The notes under the pieces were generated by a model, which made no database searches, was not told the DNA's origin, and saw nothing but the letters and a program-made list of their open reading frames with translations. The position numbers were made by a program, and so were the translations under genes. A stretch of DNA of 64,000 nt, from the NCBI GenBank assembly GCA_003255025.1, contig QANY01005488.1, forward strand, positions 806,001 to 870,000, in the 5' to 3' direction. The DNA is from Datisca glomerata. Its lineage: Eukaryota; Streptophyta; Magnoliopsida; Cucurbitales; Datiscaceae. Each line of letters opens with the position of its first letter. Positions within the stretch are counted from its first letter, which is position 1. This document shows, in pieces, positions 43,841 through 55,289 of this stretch.

Positions 43841-45135
43841 TGTTAAGATTTTTCTATAGTGCAAGTGTACACTATCATTGTCAAGTAATAAATTTCTATA
43901 AAAATAGAGTATTGTCCACATAATTGATTGATATTAATAATTTAAATTAACTAAACCTTAATTCTACTTGAGAATGATGAAAAGTTAGGATTTTTAAGTA
44001 AACTAAAATTCTAATTAAACTAAAACGATAAAGATTTGACAAAGATAAAATTTGAATAGTTAAAAGCTCTAGGGTTTAAGATTTCACCAAACCAAACATG
44101 CTCTAAATTCTAATTCTCAATCAATTAACGTGTATTCAGAATATTGATAGCAAATTTCCCTAATATAATTATCATTCTTTCCAAAGCAACGATAATAATG
44201 AATCAAAAATACGAATCATACGTCTCTATCAAGATTCAATATAATAAAACTCATTAATCATAAGAAATTATAGTTGCTACACTATATTCATAATTATCTC
44301 TAACTTATGAAATTCTAATGGTGTTATAAACAAATAGCAGATTCAATCACTTCTTAGTCTTAAAATTAAATCCAAAATCATGCAATAGTTGGCCAGACAT
44401 CACAAGCATTAAGAATCAATTATAACACTCAATAATACTGAATAAACATCGATTGAATTAAAAAACAAAATTCATGAACAATCATGGTTTGGTTACGTCG
44501 TAGCCCCTAGATAAAAAATTAGAACATAATAAAATAAGAAAACATTATGCTAATATTCATAAACATAGAGAAAAAGAGAAGAAAAACTAGTTTGAGGATG
44601 GAATTGAAGTTGAGAATCGTTTCTAAGTTTGATCTTCTTATTCTCCTTTCCAAAAACCTTATCCTTTGCCTCTCACATTCAAAAAACGCCCAAAGACCCC
44701 CTCTAAAACTCTAAGATATTCAATTTATACCCTAGGGTTCAGAAATGGTAAATTTAGAATAAGAATCAGAAAGAAAAAAATTAATCCCACGCCAACGTCG
44801 CGCCGCTGAGAAGTCAGCGCCACGGCACTGTCGTTCTGTACTGCCAGCGTCGGGGCACTGAGAAGCCAGCGTCGTGGCACTGGCGTTCTGTATTGCCAGC
44901 ATCGCGGCGGTTAGATGCCAACATCACGACGCTGGCCCTCCTGCCCAGGTTTGTTCTTTTTGTGATTTTTATGAGTTTTTGACTTCCAAATCTTTCCAAA
45001 TCAATCCGAATGCAATTGAATATCAAATCTACAAGATAGAAACAAAAATAAACATAAATAAAACTATAAAACTCAAAGAAAAATTAAAATTAAAGTTAAG
45101 ATTATTTAAAATATGAGTGTGAAACACATTCATCA
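43841..45135 (-). repeat. 3' LTR of the Athila element, with GC-rich subrepeats
   Basis: 1295 bp. 44790-44945 holds an expanded GC-rich tandem array (CAGCGTCG(C/T)GGCACTG and TGGCGTTCTGTATTGCCAGC type units) where the other LTR has only one short unit (54605-54660). A minus-strand TTTGTGGGTATT just inside (45136-45147) is the polypurine tract. Confidence 0.88.
44790..44945. repeat. GC-rich tandem array inside the Athila 3' LTR
   Basis: Four or so imperfect repeats mixing CCAGCGTCG, AGAAGCCAGCGTCGTGGCAC and GTTCTGTA segments in otherwise AT-rich sequence. The right LTR (54605-54660) has a single copy, so the array grew in one LTR only. Confidence 0.75.
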
Positions 45136-46294
45136 AATACCCACAAACATAACTTTTTACTAGTCCTTGAGCAAAACAAAACAAAACAAACAAACAAAAT
45201 CAAACAAGAAAAACAATAAACACTAATTATGAAAATCTAAAGAAAGAGTGACGTTGTGTGTTTGATTAACTAAACTTACCTCAGAGATTCCAAAATAGCA
45301 ATAACCCAAGAAAAACTTATGAATTATGATCATGTAAAGCTTTAACACAATTATCAACTTATATTACAACTTGAAAAGTCCCGAGTGTGTGTGTGTGTGT
45401 GTGTCACCTTAAGATGTCAATCTCTTAAACCTAGATGAGTTTATGCAATCAAGTCTTGTAAAAGCGCATCTAATAATCTATAACTAGATTTGAACTCGAC
45501 AACACATTTTTCATGCCACTCACCACTAATGTAGGCAAATCACATCACTTAGGATCATTAGGACTTTCATAGGCTTGTAATTTATGGCTAGGGTTTAGAG
45601 TATGATAAAGGATATTATTTTGGCTCAATCTTTACCCATAGTCAAATATGCATTCTATGAATCAACAAGCTTAACTCTTCTTGCAACACCCCCAAACTTG
45701 TCATTCCACCTCTTGAAATATTCAACAATGCTCAACCATTCTTTTTTTTTTTTAATTTGATTTCCTTAAACTTTTCTTTTCCTTAACGAGTTTTCAGCTA
45801 ATAGCTCCCAAACTAGTTGGTCTTAGGGTATTAGGTGTTAAGACACCTCTTCGAGCTTAGTCACTCAAGTCCAAGAGGCTACGAAATCAAGTTTATTCAC
45901 ATTTTTTTAATATATCAAAACTTCTCCCATTCACCCAAATTGTCATAGCTCCAAGCATATTCCTAGAACATTCAAATACTATGAGTAAAAAAAGGGTTAA
46001 AAAGGAGAAACTTTTTATGAGGTTGGAAAGTTGTCATGGGTGATAAAAAATGGCTATGTAAGCTCAACAGGAATGACTAGGGAGACACTTACGCACAAGT
46101 TGACTTGAAAAGCTCAAACGATCTAAAGATGACCTAAATCATGTCCTAAGTAAAGTGTAGCCTATAATTTCACCTCGAGTAACAATCAAACTAGTTCTAG
46201 AATTCTAGTAAGATCATTTCGATTCCTTAGGTCACATAAACCTTCTCTAAGCAAAAAGATAATCAAACGATCAAGGCTAGGTGCTCAATTGTTA
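45136..46294 (-). other. Athila 3' non-coding region
   Basis: No coding sequence. Includes a (GT)n microsatellite (45384-45402), an A-rich run (45170-45215) and CACCCCCAAACTTGTCATTC near 45686. Ends at the viral fragment. Confidence 0.55.
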
Positions 46295-46299
46295 GGATT

Positions 46300-46620
46300 C
46301 TCTAGTGAAATGCAAATCAATATTGAGGACTTCCTGTTCAGAAATACCATCAATATTCCATTCATATAATTTTTCTGCAGAAATAGAAAATTGATTAACA
46401 AAAGATGATTCAGTAATTTGAATATCAGGAGGCGTGGGTTTCTTATGCCATTTTCTTTCTAATTTATTAATTTCTAAATTCTTAAATATTTTTTCAATAT
46501 TGTTAATATTTGAAAATTCACTTATTTTAGATGATTCATAGGTTGATTCTGACCTATGGTTATCTGAATCTGAATTGTCGTCTTGGTTAATTACTTCAAT
46601 TCTTAAAATATTTTACCAAT
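46300..46620 (-). pseudogene. Capsid-region remnant of the endogenous caulimovirid
   Basis: A short open stretch ends 'KLYEWNIDGISEQEVLNID' near 46300-46375, preceded by 'KWHKKPTPPDIQITESSF'. This style is seen in plant caulimovirid polyproteins just before the capsid/zinc-finger part. The fragment is cut off here; no CCHC knuckle remains. Family assignment from short motifs only. Confidence 0.5.
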
Positions 46621-46968
46621 CTTTTCAAACTTAGTTTCAGATTCTGAACTACTGTCTTGGTTAACTACATTGACAGAGGAAGATAACTAAGTAGATCTAT
46701 TCTTGAATAATTTTATCAATCTTTTTATTAATTGGGACAATTTTTAAAGTGGTTTTATCCTGAAAGATTTATTAAGGGTTTTTCTTTTAGAGTTTCATTA
46801 GGTTTTGGTTCATTAAGAACATCAACCTTAGTCTCAATTTTATCTAATTATTTACCTATTATAATTAGGCTCTGGTTAGTGTTATTGAGTTGTTAAACTA
46901 CTTTTTTATTTGGTTCTTCTTCCTTTACAATTTTGAAAGGAGAAGCAGTGATTAAATTTTTTTTATGA

Positions 46969-47581
46969 TTAATCATGATTTTTTTCTAGAGGAGGATGAC
47001 TAGTAGATACTACACTAGAGTCTTCCTTATCCCATTTATATTTTGAAATAAATTTGATATTTTTTTCGTAAATATCTTCAACATAATCAAGGAAAAATAT
47101 ATCAATTCTAAATTCTTGCTTGAATGTCTTCCATTCAGCAAGTATGATTTTTATTTGATCCATATTATATGAATCTTTGAACCTATTACGTCTATCTAGA
47201 TTGGCTGAGTCATTATTGTGTTCGGTTAGACCCCAATCTGGTTTATATTCTTGACTCAGGGTTACTATATTTAGAACTAAGAGTTGATGATTAACAGAAT
47301 GAAGGCTTCCTTAGAAATCTGACCAGTGGATGCTTAAAAGATTGATCAGACTTATTATCAAAAACTGGCTGACTAACTTGAGAACTTGTGGCTATGTCTT
47401 TAAGTCTTAAATTTTTAATTTTTAATTTCTTTAATTCTTGTTCTAAATGTTGAATCCAAAGATTTTGATCATTACTAATAGATGATTCAGAAAAAAAATT
47501 CCTAGGAGTACTAGATTGGCTATACTCCCAAATTTGTGGACTAGAAGATGATTGAAAGTTAATTTTTACAGTACCATCCAT
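46969..47581 (-). pseudogene. Central polyprotein remnant of the endogenous caulimovirid
   Basis: Two short open stretches: 47291-47581 has a charged coiled-coil 'LEQELKKLKIKNLRLKD', and 46969-47163 has 'FFLDYVEDIYEKNIKF'. They lie between the movement-protein and capsid-like regions, in the expected linker position, but share no domain I can name with certainty. Confidence 0.45.
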
Positions 47582-47769
47582 GTACTGCTGGATGTAATCT
47601 ACATCTTCAATTGGTATTTGAATTTGAGTAGGTTGATTTTCATTAGTTAAAATCTAATTTGAAGGTAAATTAATATCACACCACCTAATTATTTCGGAAA
47701 CTCAAATATTGCCATTAGTTTGACTAGATTGTATCAATAGGGTTTGATTCTTTGGACTCCTATTGATGG

Positions 47770-48370
47770 CTTGGAAATTCATATTTGTTTTAGAAATTCA
47801 AATTTCTAAGACTTGATAACCACTAGTTTTAATATTAAAAAGTTAATGATTTTAAAATATGGGGATGTGCTAAACAAACAGATAAATCTGGAAAACAATC
47901 AAATGAATTGGACCATTGTAGAGTGAGGATTCGATTAATCCTAAGATACTATCATTAAAATTTGTAAATCTTGCATCTGACAAGGCTAATAAGACAGAGG
48001 CATTTAGGTCTCTTCTTGTGAGTGGTTTAACTCCAATCTAGACTAAACCAAAATGAAGGAAATTATATCCTTCTTGAATATGATGCTTTATTGCATCGAA
48101 GGAAAGTAATTGGCAAGTTTAATGCTCTTTCCCATGAGCATATATTTTTTCAATTATTTTTACATGATGGTGAGGCTTGAAGGAAGCAATAAACCATGTT
48201 GATTTATAAATATTTTTATTGGAAATTTTTAGGTGTATTCCACACCCTATGATCAACTTGATCATCTACTAATTCAATATGTTCATCATTTATTATGTTA
48301 GGTATTGAGGTTATTGTTGACATATTACTACTAGAAGAATTACTCCTAAATAATCTACTCATTGCTGAAC
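47770..48370 (-). pseudogene. Movement-protein-like remnant of the endogenous caulimovirid
   Basis: In shifting frames the minus strand reads 'MSRLFRSNSSSSNMSTI', then 'IELVDDQVDHRVWNTPK', and after several breaks 'LNASVLLALSDARFTN' and 'GLIESSLYNGPIHF'. The pattern corresponds to the caulimovirid movement protein (30K superfamily, PF01107-like), used for cell-to-cell passage. At least four frameshifts or stops; dead. It follows the primer site by about 430 bp, as expected for the first coding region. Confidence 0.6.
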
Positions 48371-48791
48371 TAACTAAATTATTCTTATTATTGAGAATTT
48401 CATATTGTATTTTTTGTTACTAATATTGCGGTGACTTCTACAACCTCCTATTAGGCTTCACTCTTCTCCCTTTCGCCTCTACAACCACCATACCCTCGGG
48501 ATTTATGTATCTAAGAGATATTACCTAGGTCCCTAAAGCTAACCAAATAGAAGCTGGTACATCAGCCTCCGATAAACAGATTCACAGATTAAGTAACCAA
48601 ATAATATAAAAAAATAATCAATTATAAGAATAACAAGCAATTTGGGTGGAGAGTGAGATTAAATATAAGTAATTACTCATGTAAGCAAATAAGCAAACAA
48701 TAATATCAATAACCAGCCATAATAGGTGGTAAACACTTTAATTATGTAAAAATTGAAGTAGAAACAGTAAATGAACAGCATTATCCCCACA

Positions 48792-48810
48792 GGTTTGGCT
48801 CTGATACCAA
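48792..48810 (-). other. tRNA-Met primer-binding site of the caulimovirid
   Basis: Minus strand TTGGTATCAGAGCCAAACC. All caulimovirids prime minus-strand synthesis with initiator tRNA-Met at TGGTATCAGAGCC; the core is a perfect match. Confidence 0.8.
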
Positions 48811-48997
48811 AAGCTACGTAATCAACAGTAATTTAAAGAGGGGGTCTGATACAAAAGATGTGGAATACGATTTATATTAAAGCAAAGTATTAGATGTAGA
48901 AGATAAACAGTAAAAACTGTATCTATAAATAGTTAAACTGAAAAACTGTATTAAGGTGTGAGATTAAAAAATTATATAAAAAGAGTTATTGACAACA

Positions 48998-49027
48998 ATA
49001 AATTAGTGCTCTCGCTCACTAATTTAT
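48998..49027 (-). other. Perfect 11-bp stem-loop in the viral leader
   Basis: ATAAATTAGTG and CACTAATTTAT flank an 8-nt loop (CTCTCGCT on the plus strand). It sits about 130 bp downstream of the TATA box and 190 bp upstream of the primer site, in the transcribed leader. Confidence 0.7.
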
Positions 49028-49153
49028 GTTGAAGAAAGAAGAAAAGATTTACAAAAGAGGAGAAGAAGAAAGCTTTGTTTCACAAAACAGGTTTTAGCTC
49101 TCAAATAGTAAGAGTTGTAAAAAAGAGTTATATTTCACAATGGGAGAGGTTGC

Positions 49154-49163
49154 CTATTTATAG
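49154..49163 (-). promoter_or_regulatory. TATA box of the endogenous caulimovirid promoter
   Basis: Minus strand CTATAAATAG followed by GCAACCTCTCCC, an intact plant TATA box between the 3'-terminal ORF and the primer site, in the place of the pregenomic-RNA promoter. Confidence 0.6.
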
Positions 49164-49689
49164 CTAAGGAAAGTGGAGTTCATCGGGAACCCATCACTTA
49201 CCAGAACTATTTTATTTTACAAAAGTAAAAACATTTTACATTTCTACTTTTGCCTACTTTTGACTAATAATAGTAAAAGCATAAATAGTTGTCTAATAAT
49301 TTGACAACTAGTACAATTATTATAGAAGAAGATAAAATATAAAGATTCCTTGATAATTGCTATCTTGGTCTTCATGCCTTCATCTTTGAAAGTCATTATT
49401 ATTGTCTTGAAAATCAATATAGCTGTATATTTGGGTCCTTGATAATTGTTGTATTAGACTCTTGTGCTTTTGATTATTGATAATTGTCTTTTCTTGGTGA
49501 TCATCATGATCGTTGCATTGAGCTAAGGTGTTATCATGATTCATCAATTAGTTTTATTCAAACATTGGTATTTTTCCAAAGACAAATTCCTTTGTTTATT
49601 TCGTCTGAATTATTATTGAGATCATCATTATTGGATGAGTCCTTCAATTGCTGAAGAGTGGCCTTCCTGAATTCCTCTTGTTTAGTAAC

Positions 49690-50700
49690 TTGACTATGTA
49701 AGTGATTCAGAGTCATTCATTATTTCCCTCCAAAAGGAGAAGTATTTCTTGAAGTAATTTTTTCTTTAATTTGGACTTTGGATTTGTGCTATTTGATTTT
49801 CCCTTTGAAGAGGGTTTGGATTCGGATTTTGATTCGGGTTTGGAAGAATTTAGACTAGGTAGTTTTATTGGTGGAGCTAGGTCAATGGGTTCATTAATTT
49901 TATTACAGAGCTTTGATGAAAGGATTGGCTAGTCTCATAATCGGATGGACACTTGCAAATTCATAATTGATGGACGCAATATTTTTTTGGGTGTCTAATT
50001 CATCACACATTTGATCTAATATTCTCTGGTGAGGATTTCATTTTCCATCGAGTACTGCTATTTCAAAATCCAAGGTATTTTGTATTTTATTAAAAAAAGT
50101 ATTTGGGGAAGAAGAGACCTCAATTAGTGAGGGCTTGTAAACCTTTAAAATAAAATGAAATATTGTTGTAAATCAATTGAAAAAATTTCTAAGGTAAGAC
50201 CATGAATAGACCACCATTTTAAGAACCAATTTGAAAAATCAATTTTGGAAGTGTTATCAAAATTTAAAAATCAAAAGTGAGAGAAATCACAATTTTGATG
50301 CAAGACAATTATGTGCCATGCATCAATATAGTCAAAATAATTATATTATTTTTTATTTAAAATTATTTTGGAACTTGAAGGATGATTCTCCAATCCTACA
50401 TAGTTATGACTCTGAGGATTGAGAAAAAATGGTAAAGGATTCTTTCCTCAGAAATTCTAATTGGACTAATTTTTATGAATTCTGTTTCTATGAGAATGTC
50501 TCTATAGAAATTGAGATTTTTGTTACTATGTCCAGGGATATAGCAGAATTTATGAATGAAATGGGTTTCGGTAATTTGAGTAGAATCCTTTAAATGAGCA
50601 AATGAAGGCTCAATATGAAAGATATTTTCCCTTGTCATTTTTTTAAAATTAAATGATGATTTCTTGTATTTCAAAATTGATTGGACATCAAAGGATATTG
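49690..50700 (-). pseudogene. 3'-terminal ORF remnant of the endogenous caulimovirid
   Basis: The minus strand reads 'YKKSSFNFKKMTRENIFHIE' and 'THFIHKFCYIPGHSNKNLNF' (50396-50700). After breaks come 'WWSIHGLTLEIF', 'LDQMCDELDTQKNIASINYE' and a Ser/Lys-rich end ('KPESKSESKPSSKGKS'). It ends about 530 bp before the TATA box. Florendoviruses carry a second ORF of unknown function in this place; the assignment rests mainly on position. Confidence 0.45.
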
Positions 50701-51152
50701 AGAATGCGTCAAATTGGTTAACTATGGTTTTTTTCCAAAACTATCAATAATTTAAAACTAATCTCATCATACGTGTTAGTGATGTCTACTACAGAAAGCT
50801 AAAAAATTTAAATTAAAGCCACCACCCCCAAACTAAAAACTTTCATTGTCCTCAATGAAAAGAAATATGTAAAAGGAGTAAGTAGAGAGGACTTCCCTAA
50901 ATAATGATAAGCTAACATCCTCGTGAGTCTCTGCATTGTTCTTGTTGTTTCCAACTGAGAGGAAAGTGGTGCATGAGTCAAATTCGTCCATAGTTATTTT
51001 TTTAAAACCTGAAGAAAAACAATAAAAAAATATGCAAAAGAAACTTAAAAAAACTAAAATAATAATAATAATAATAATAGAAATATAATCGGATTGCCTC
51101 CCGATAGCAATTGTTTTAATGTCTTCAGCCAGACATAATGATCATCTAAGCT

Positions 51153-51480
51153 TCACCCGTTGTCCACTAACTTTAGAATTCCATTTGTGTCATAAATTGA
51201 CCAACCTAAGACCATTTGTTTCTCTCTCAAAACCCTCAGGAGCTTGTCTTCTTGTTCACCATTTAACAAAGCAAAGATAATGACAGGAAAAGTGGATGCT
51301 TCTCCCATAAAGGTGTACCGAAGGTGGAGGTCTACCACCAATGGTTTTTCAATAAGTGGTAGGTGTTTAGGTTTACCTTCTCTAAATTCTGCACTATCCA
51401 CGCACAAACAACTATTTAAATCATTTGGGTGTTTTATTGCTATGAAGACATTAAAAATTACCAAATCATCTTGCACTCTC
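51153..51480 (-). pseudogene. Athila protease-RT junction remnant
   Basis: The reverse strand reads 'LPLIEKPLVVDLHLRYTFMG' and 'LLNGEQEDKLLRVLREKQMV', then 'LGWSIYDTNGI'. This is the conserved Athila lead-in to RT (LP-LKYAFLGE...L-ILR-HK-AIGW-I-DI-GI). RT itself is missing: after 51150 the sequence passes to 3' non-coding sequence, so pol was deleted. Confidence 0.75.
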
Positions 51481-51499
51481 AGAATAAGTTCCCTTTTTA

Positions 51500-53560
51500 C
51501 ACATCAATCAGAGTTCTTTCCGTAGCAAAAAATGGTCTAACAAGAATAATCCCCAATGGATATCTTTTAGACCAATCATCTAACTGTAAAGAACCATCGT
51601 GGGCTTAGCTTCTAAAAGACCAAGTTTCTTGTAAGCTGAAAGGCATCAAATTGATACCAGCCCCAAGATCACATCAAGCCTTTTCAAAATATGAATTCCC
51701 CATGGTCGAAGGAATAGTAAAACTTCCAGGGTCCTTTAACTTCAGAGGTAATTTATTTTGTAGGATAGCACTACACTCTTCAGTAAGTGCAACTGTCTCA
51801 TGCTTCTCTAGTTTTCTCTTGTTTGAGAGAATATCATTCATGAATTTGATATAGCTCAGAATTTGTTCCACAGCATCAGCAAAAAAGATATTTATATGTA
51901 GTTTCCTAAACACATCAAGAAACTTAGAAAACTATTTGTTCAATTTCTTCTTTTGGAACCGTTGAGGGTATGGAATAGGTGGAACATATGGTAGAGGATT
52001 ATCAGGAAAGAGCTTTGACTTAGGCTTTCCTTTCTTCCCTTTTGAGCTCTTGGCAAGATCATCACCCATTATCTCAGCTTTTGCTTCAATTGGCTGAGAA
52101 TTCTCAACAGTCTCTTTATGAGGTTCTTCTAACTCCTTGCCACTGCGAAGAGTTTACTTTTTCTCTTGGATTCCTCTCGGTGTTGCTTGGTAGAGAACCT
52201 TGTGGTCTCTGAGTTAGTATTTTTGACAATTGACCCATTTGAAGCTCCAAATTTTGAATAGATGTAGCTTGACTCTGAATACTTGTTTCTTGCCTCTGAA
52301 TTCTTGTTTCTTGCTTCTGAAGTGTAACATATGTTCTTGCCATAAATTGAGTAGCATTAACTGTGAGGTGGGCAATAACATCTTACAAAGAAATTTTAGG
52401 TTGTTGAGACTGAAACTGAGGCTGAGTTGCAGCTAGTGGATTAATCATATTCTGACTATTCTTCCACGAGAAATTGGGGTGATTTTTCCAACCTTGATTG
52501 TAAGTGTTGGAGAATGGATTATTCTGCCTATTATAGTTCTCAACAAAATTAACATGTTCTTATTGAGAAAGAGCAAAAGGATTACCAGCTTGACATTCAG
52601 TACTAAGATGAGGTCCATTGCATAAATTACAAACTTCCCGTGAAGCATGAATAGCACTACCATCAGCGGTGAAATAGCTCAATTGCTTGGACACTGTAGC
52701 TACTTGACCAGTAAGAGCATCGACTTCATGAACTCCATGAATCTTTTTCGGTACGTTGCGCGCAATTGGCCATTGATAGGCATTACCAACCATTTCTTCA
52801 AGCAAAGCATAAACCTCCTCATGTGTTTTGTCCATTAAAGCTCCTTCCGCTGCTATATCCACTAGATTCCTCGTTCAATTTCTCAAACCATTGTAGAAAC
52901 TTTGGACTTGTAGCCATACAGGGAGTCCATGTTGTGGGCATCCTCTCAACATCTCTTTAAACCTCTCCTAAGCTTCATAAAGAGACTCCATATCATATTG
53001 GACAAAAACAGTGATCTCGTTCCTCATCTTGGCTATTTTAGCTGGTGGAAAGAATTTAGCCAAAATTTTCTCAGAAAGTCCATTCCAAGTGGTGATTGAT
53101 CCAGCGAGTAAAGAGTTCAACAAACTCTTAGCTTTATCTCAAAGTGAAAATGAGAATAATCTCAACCTAATTGCATCGGTTGAGACATTGTTGTGTTTGA
53201 ATTTCTCACAAATTTTGAGGAAAGCGGTTATGTGAACATTTGGATCATCATATGCATGCCACTAAATTGATTTACTTGCACCATGTGAATGATAGTCGTC
53301 TTAATCTCAAAATTGTTGGCATTAGTATGGTGTTGAGTAGCAGACGCGGCCTCATTGACCATTGGCATAGCATAATCTCAAATTACCCTACTGTTTTGGC
53401 TGTTCACAATTTCAAGATTTTCTCGAACGTCTTCCATGGTTTCTTGAGGTCGTTTAGAAGCATCTCTCCTTACTTTTCTATTACTTCGACAAGTTCGCTC
53501 AATTTTCAAATTAAGAGGAGTCAAATTCTCGTTTCCATATTTTCTCATACACCTTAGAGA
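51500..53560 (-). pseudogene. Athila gag remnant
   Basis: On the reverse strand, gag N-terminal sequence near 52900 reads as a WLQ-x-FYNGL type block, followed by 'ALMDKTHEEVYALLEEMVGN' and 'AYQWPIARNVPKKIHGVHEV' (52560-52862) with a cysteine pair region 'REVCNLCNGPHLSTEC' (CX2CX4HX4C knuckle). 52116-52343 encodes coiled-coil repeats 'QKQETRIQRQETSIQSQATS' and 'GQLSKILTQRPQGSLPSNTE', the Athila gag signature. 51674-51913 is the following protease-side region. Frameshifts between pieces. Confidence 0.85.
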
Positions 53561-53663
53561 ACGCCTGAAAATTCAATATAAATAAATAATCGTAAATAAA
53601 ACAAATAAGACTCAAAGTAAAATTCAAGATATGTAGCTCCAATATTAATAAACAAAATCAATC

Positions 53664-53685
53664 CTTGACAACGGCGCCAAAAACT
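53664..53685 (-). other. Athila primer-binding site
   Basis: Minus strand AGTTTTTGGCGCCGTTGTC immediately after the 5' LTR; TGGCGCC is the usual Athila primer core. Confidence 0.88.
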
Positions 53686-54847
53686 TGTTACGATTTTTCT
53701 ATGGTGCAAGTGTACATTATCGTCGTCAAGTAATAAATTTTAATAAAAATAGAGTATCGTCCACATGATTGATTGATATTAATAATTAAAATTAACTAAA
53801 CCTTATTTCTACATGAGAATGATAAAAAGTTGGGATTTTTAATTAAACTAAAATGATAAAGATTTGACAAAGATAAAATTTGAATAGTTAAAAGATCTAG
53901 GGTTTTCAATTTCACCAAACAAAGCATGCTCTAAATTCCAATTCTCAATCATATAACATTTATTTAGAAAATTGATAGTGAATTTCTCTAATATAATTAT
54001 CAATCTTTCTCAAATATCGATAATAATGAATCAAAAATATGAATCATACATCTCTATCAAGATTCAATATAATGAAACTCATTGAGCACAATAAATTATA
54101 GTTGTTAATCTACATTCATAATTACCTCTAACTTATGAAATTCTAATGGTGTTAAAAACAAAGAGAAGATTCAATCATCACTTCCAAGTCTCAAAATTAA
54201 ATGCAAAATCATGCAATAGCTGGTCAGACAATCACAAGCATTAAGAAAATATTATAACAGTCAATAATACTGAATAAATATCGATTGAATTAAAAATCAA
54301 AATTTATGAACAATCATGGTTTGGCTACATCATAGCCCCTGGATAAAAAAAATTAGAACATAATGAAATAAGAAAACATCCTACTAATGTTCATAAACAT
54401 AGAGAAAAAAGAGAAGAAATCTAGTTTTGAGGATGGAATTGAATTTGAGAATCATTTCCGAGTTTGATCTTCTTGTTCTCCTCTCCAAAAGTCTTCTCAT
54501 TTGCCTCCCACGTTCAGAAAATGCCCAAAGACCCCCCTAAAACCCTAAGATATTTTAAAAGGGTAAATTTGGAAAAAAAAATCAGAAAGAAAAAAAAATT
54601 AATCCTGCCAGCGTCGCGACGATAAGAAGTCAGCGCCACAGCGCTGGCCCTCTTGCCCAGGTCCGTTCTTTTTGTGATTTTTCTGAATTTTTGACTTCCA
54701 AATCCTTCCAAATCAATCCAAATGCAATTGAATATCAAACCTATAAGATAGAAATAAAAATAAACATAAATAAAACTATAAAACTCAAAGAACAATTAAA
54801 ATTAAAGTTAAGATTATCTAAAATATAAGTGTGAAACACACTCATCA
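53686..54847 (-). repeat. 5' LTR of the Athila element
   Basis: 1162 bp, partner of 43841-45135. Shares GATTTGACAAAGATAAAATT and TGAACAATCATGGTTTGG among many blocks. Outer end CACTCATCA followed by the target duplication GTCCA. Confidence 0.88.
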
Positions 54848-54852
54848 GTCCA

Positions 54853-55264
54853 TGTTCTCTTTCATTAATTCGGTGTTTTAAATTTCATTCAAGCTTGACC
54901 TTACTATTGGACTCCCAATTTTGAGTGGTATGACAACCTCTTCTCTATATGCAAACGCAAAGGGAGTTTCCCTCGTTGGCTCCTTTCTGATCGTTCTATA
55001 GGCTCATAGACTACTGGCAACTTCTCTACCCATTTTCCTTTTGTTGATTCCAACCTTTTTTCTACACTTTTAATACCTGCAAACAATATTTTTCAACAAA
55101 AACCCTCTCACTTCTTCTTCGTGGACTCTAGTGAACTCTTCTGCTTTGATCAATTTTGTGAAGTAATTTGTCACAACAAGTAGAAAATGCTTATGTGGTG
55201 GTTCCATCAGGAGTGATCCCACTATGTCTAGGGCCCATTGCATGAACGACCATGGCCTTGCCAT
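54853..55264 (-). pseudogene. E2 integrase core remnant
   Basis: 55070-55264 reads 'ARPWSFMQWALDIVGSLLME' and 'HKHFLLVVTNYFTKLIKAEE', the integrase core first-aspartate block; 54904-55086 continues 'KRLESTKGKWVEKLP' and 'VYEPIERSERSQRGKL'. Cut at its left by the Athila element and resumed at 43840. The catalytic D of LDIVG is present. Related to E1's integrase at 2498-3150. Confidence 0.8.
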
Positions 55265-55289
55265 ATATTCTCCCGTGACCTATTTAACA

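Larger units (their letters stand above)
46295..50750 (-). mobile_element. Endogenous caulimovirid (florendovirus/petuvirus-like) fragment, decayed
   Basis: An old viral relic inside the Athila element. On the minus strand the order is a 3'-terminal ORF of unknown function (50.7-49.6 kb), promoter with TATA box, leader with stem-loop, Met-tRNA primer site, movement-protein-like region, then the start of a capsid-type region cut at 46.3 kb. Reading through the promoter from the end of one genome unit into the next means the inserted DNA spanned the circular junction or a head-to-tail repeat. The RT/RNase H part is absent. All coding parts have many stops and shifts; nothing is expressible as a full product. 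Genus placement is inference. Confidence 0.65.
43841..54847 (-). mobile_element. Athila-type gypsy element inserted in E2 integrase
   Basis: LTRs 43841-45135 and 53686-54847 (both TGTTA...CATCA), with perfect target duplication GTCCA (43836-43840, 54848-54852). The primer site TTTTTGGCGCCGTTGTC (minus strand) is the classical Athila type. Gag is recognisable; pol stops just after the start of the RT lead-in, and the 3' region still shows the Athila-like block CATTGAGGACAATG...GTTTGGGGGTGG (about 50830-50860, minus strand). About 4.45 kb of viral sequence lies inside. Eye comparison suggests LTR divergence near 10%, so it is not recent. Confidence 0.88.

Noticed and set aside
45384..45402. (GT)n run as a regulatory element
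   Set aside because: Short microsatellite without context; noted only as simple sequence.
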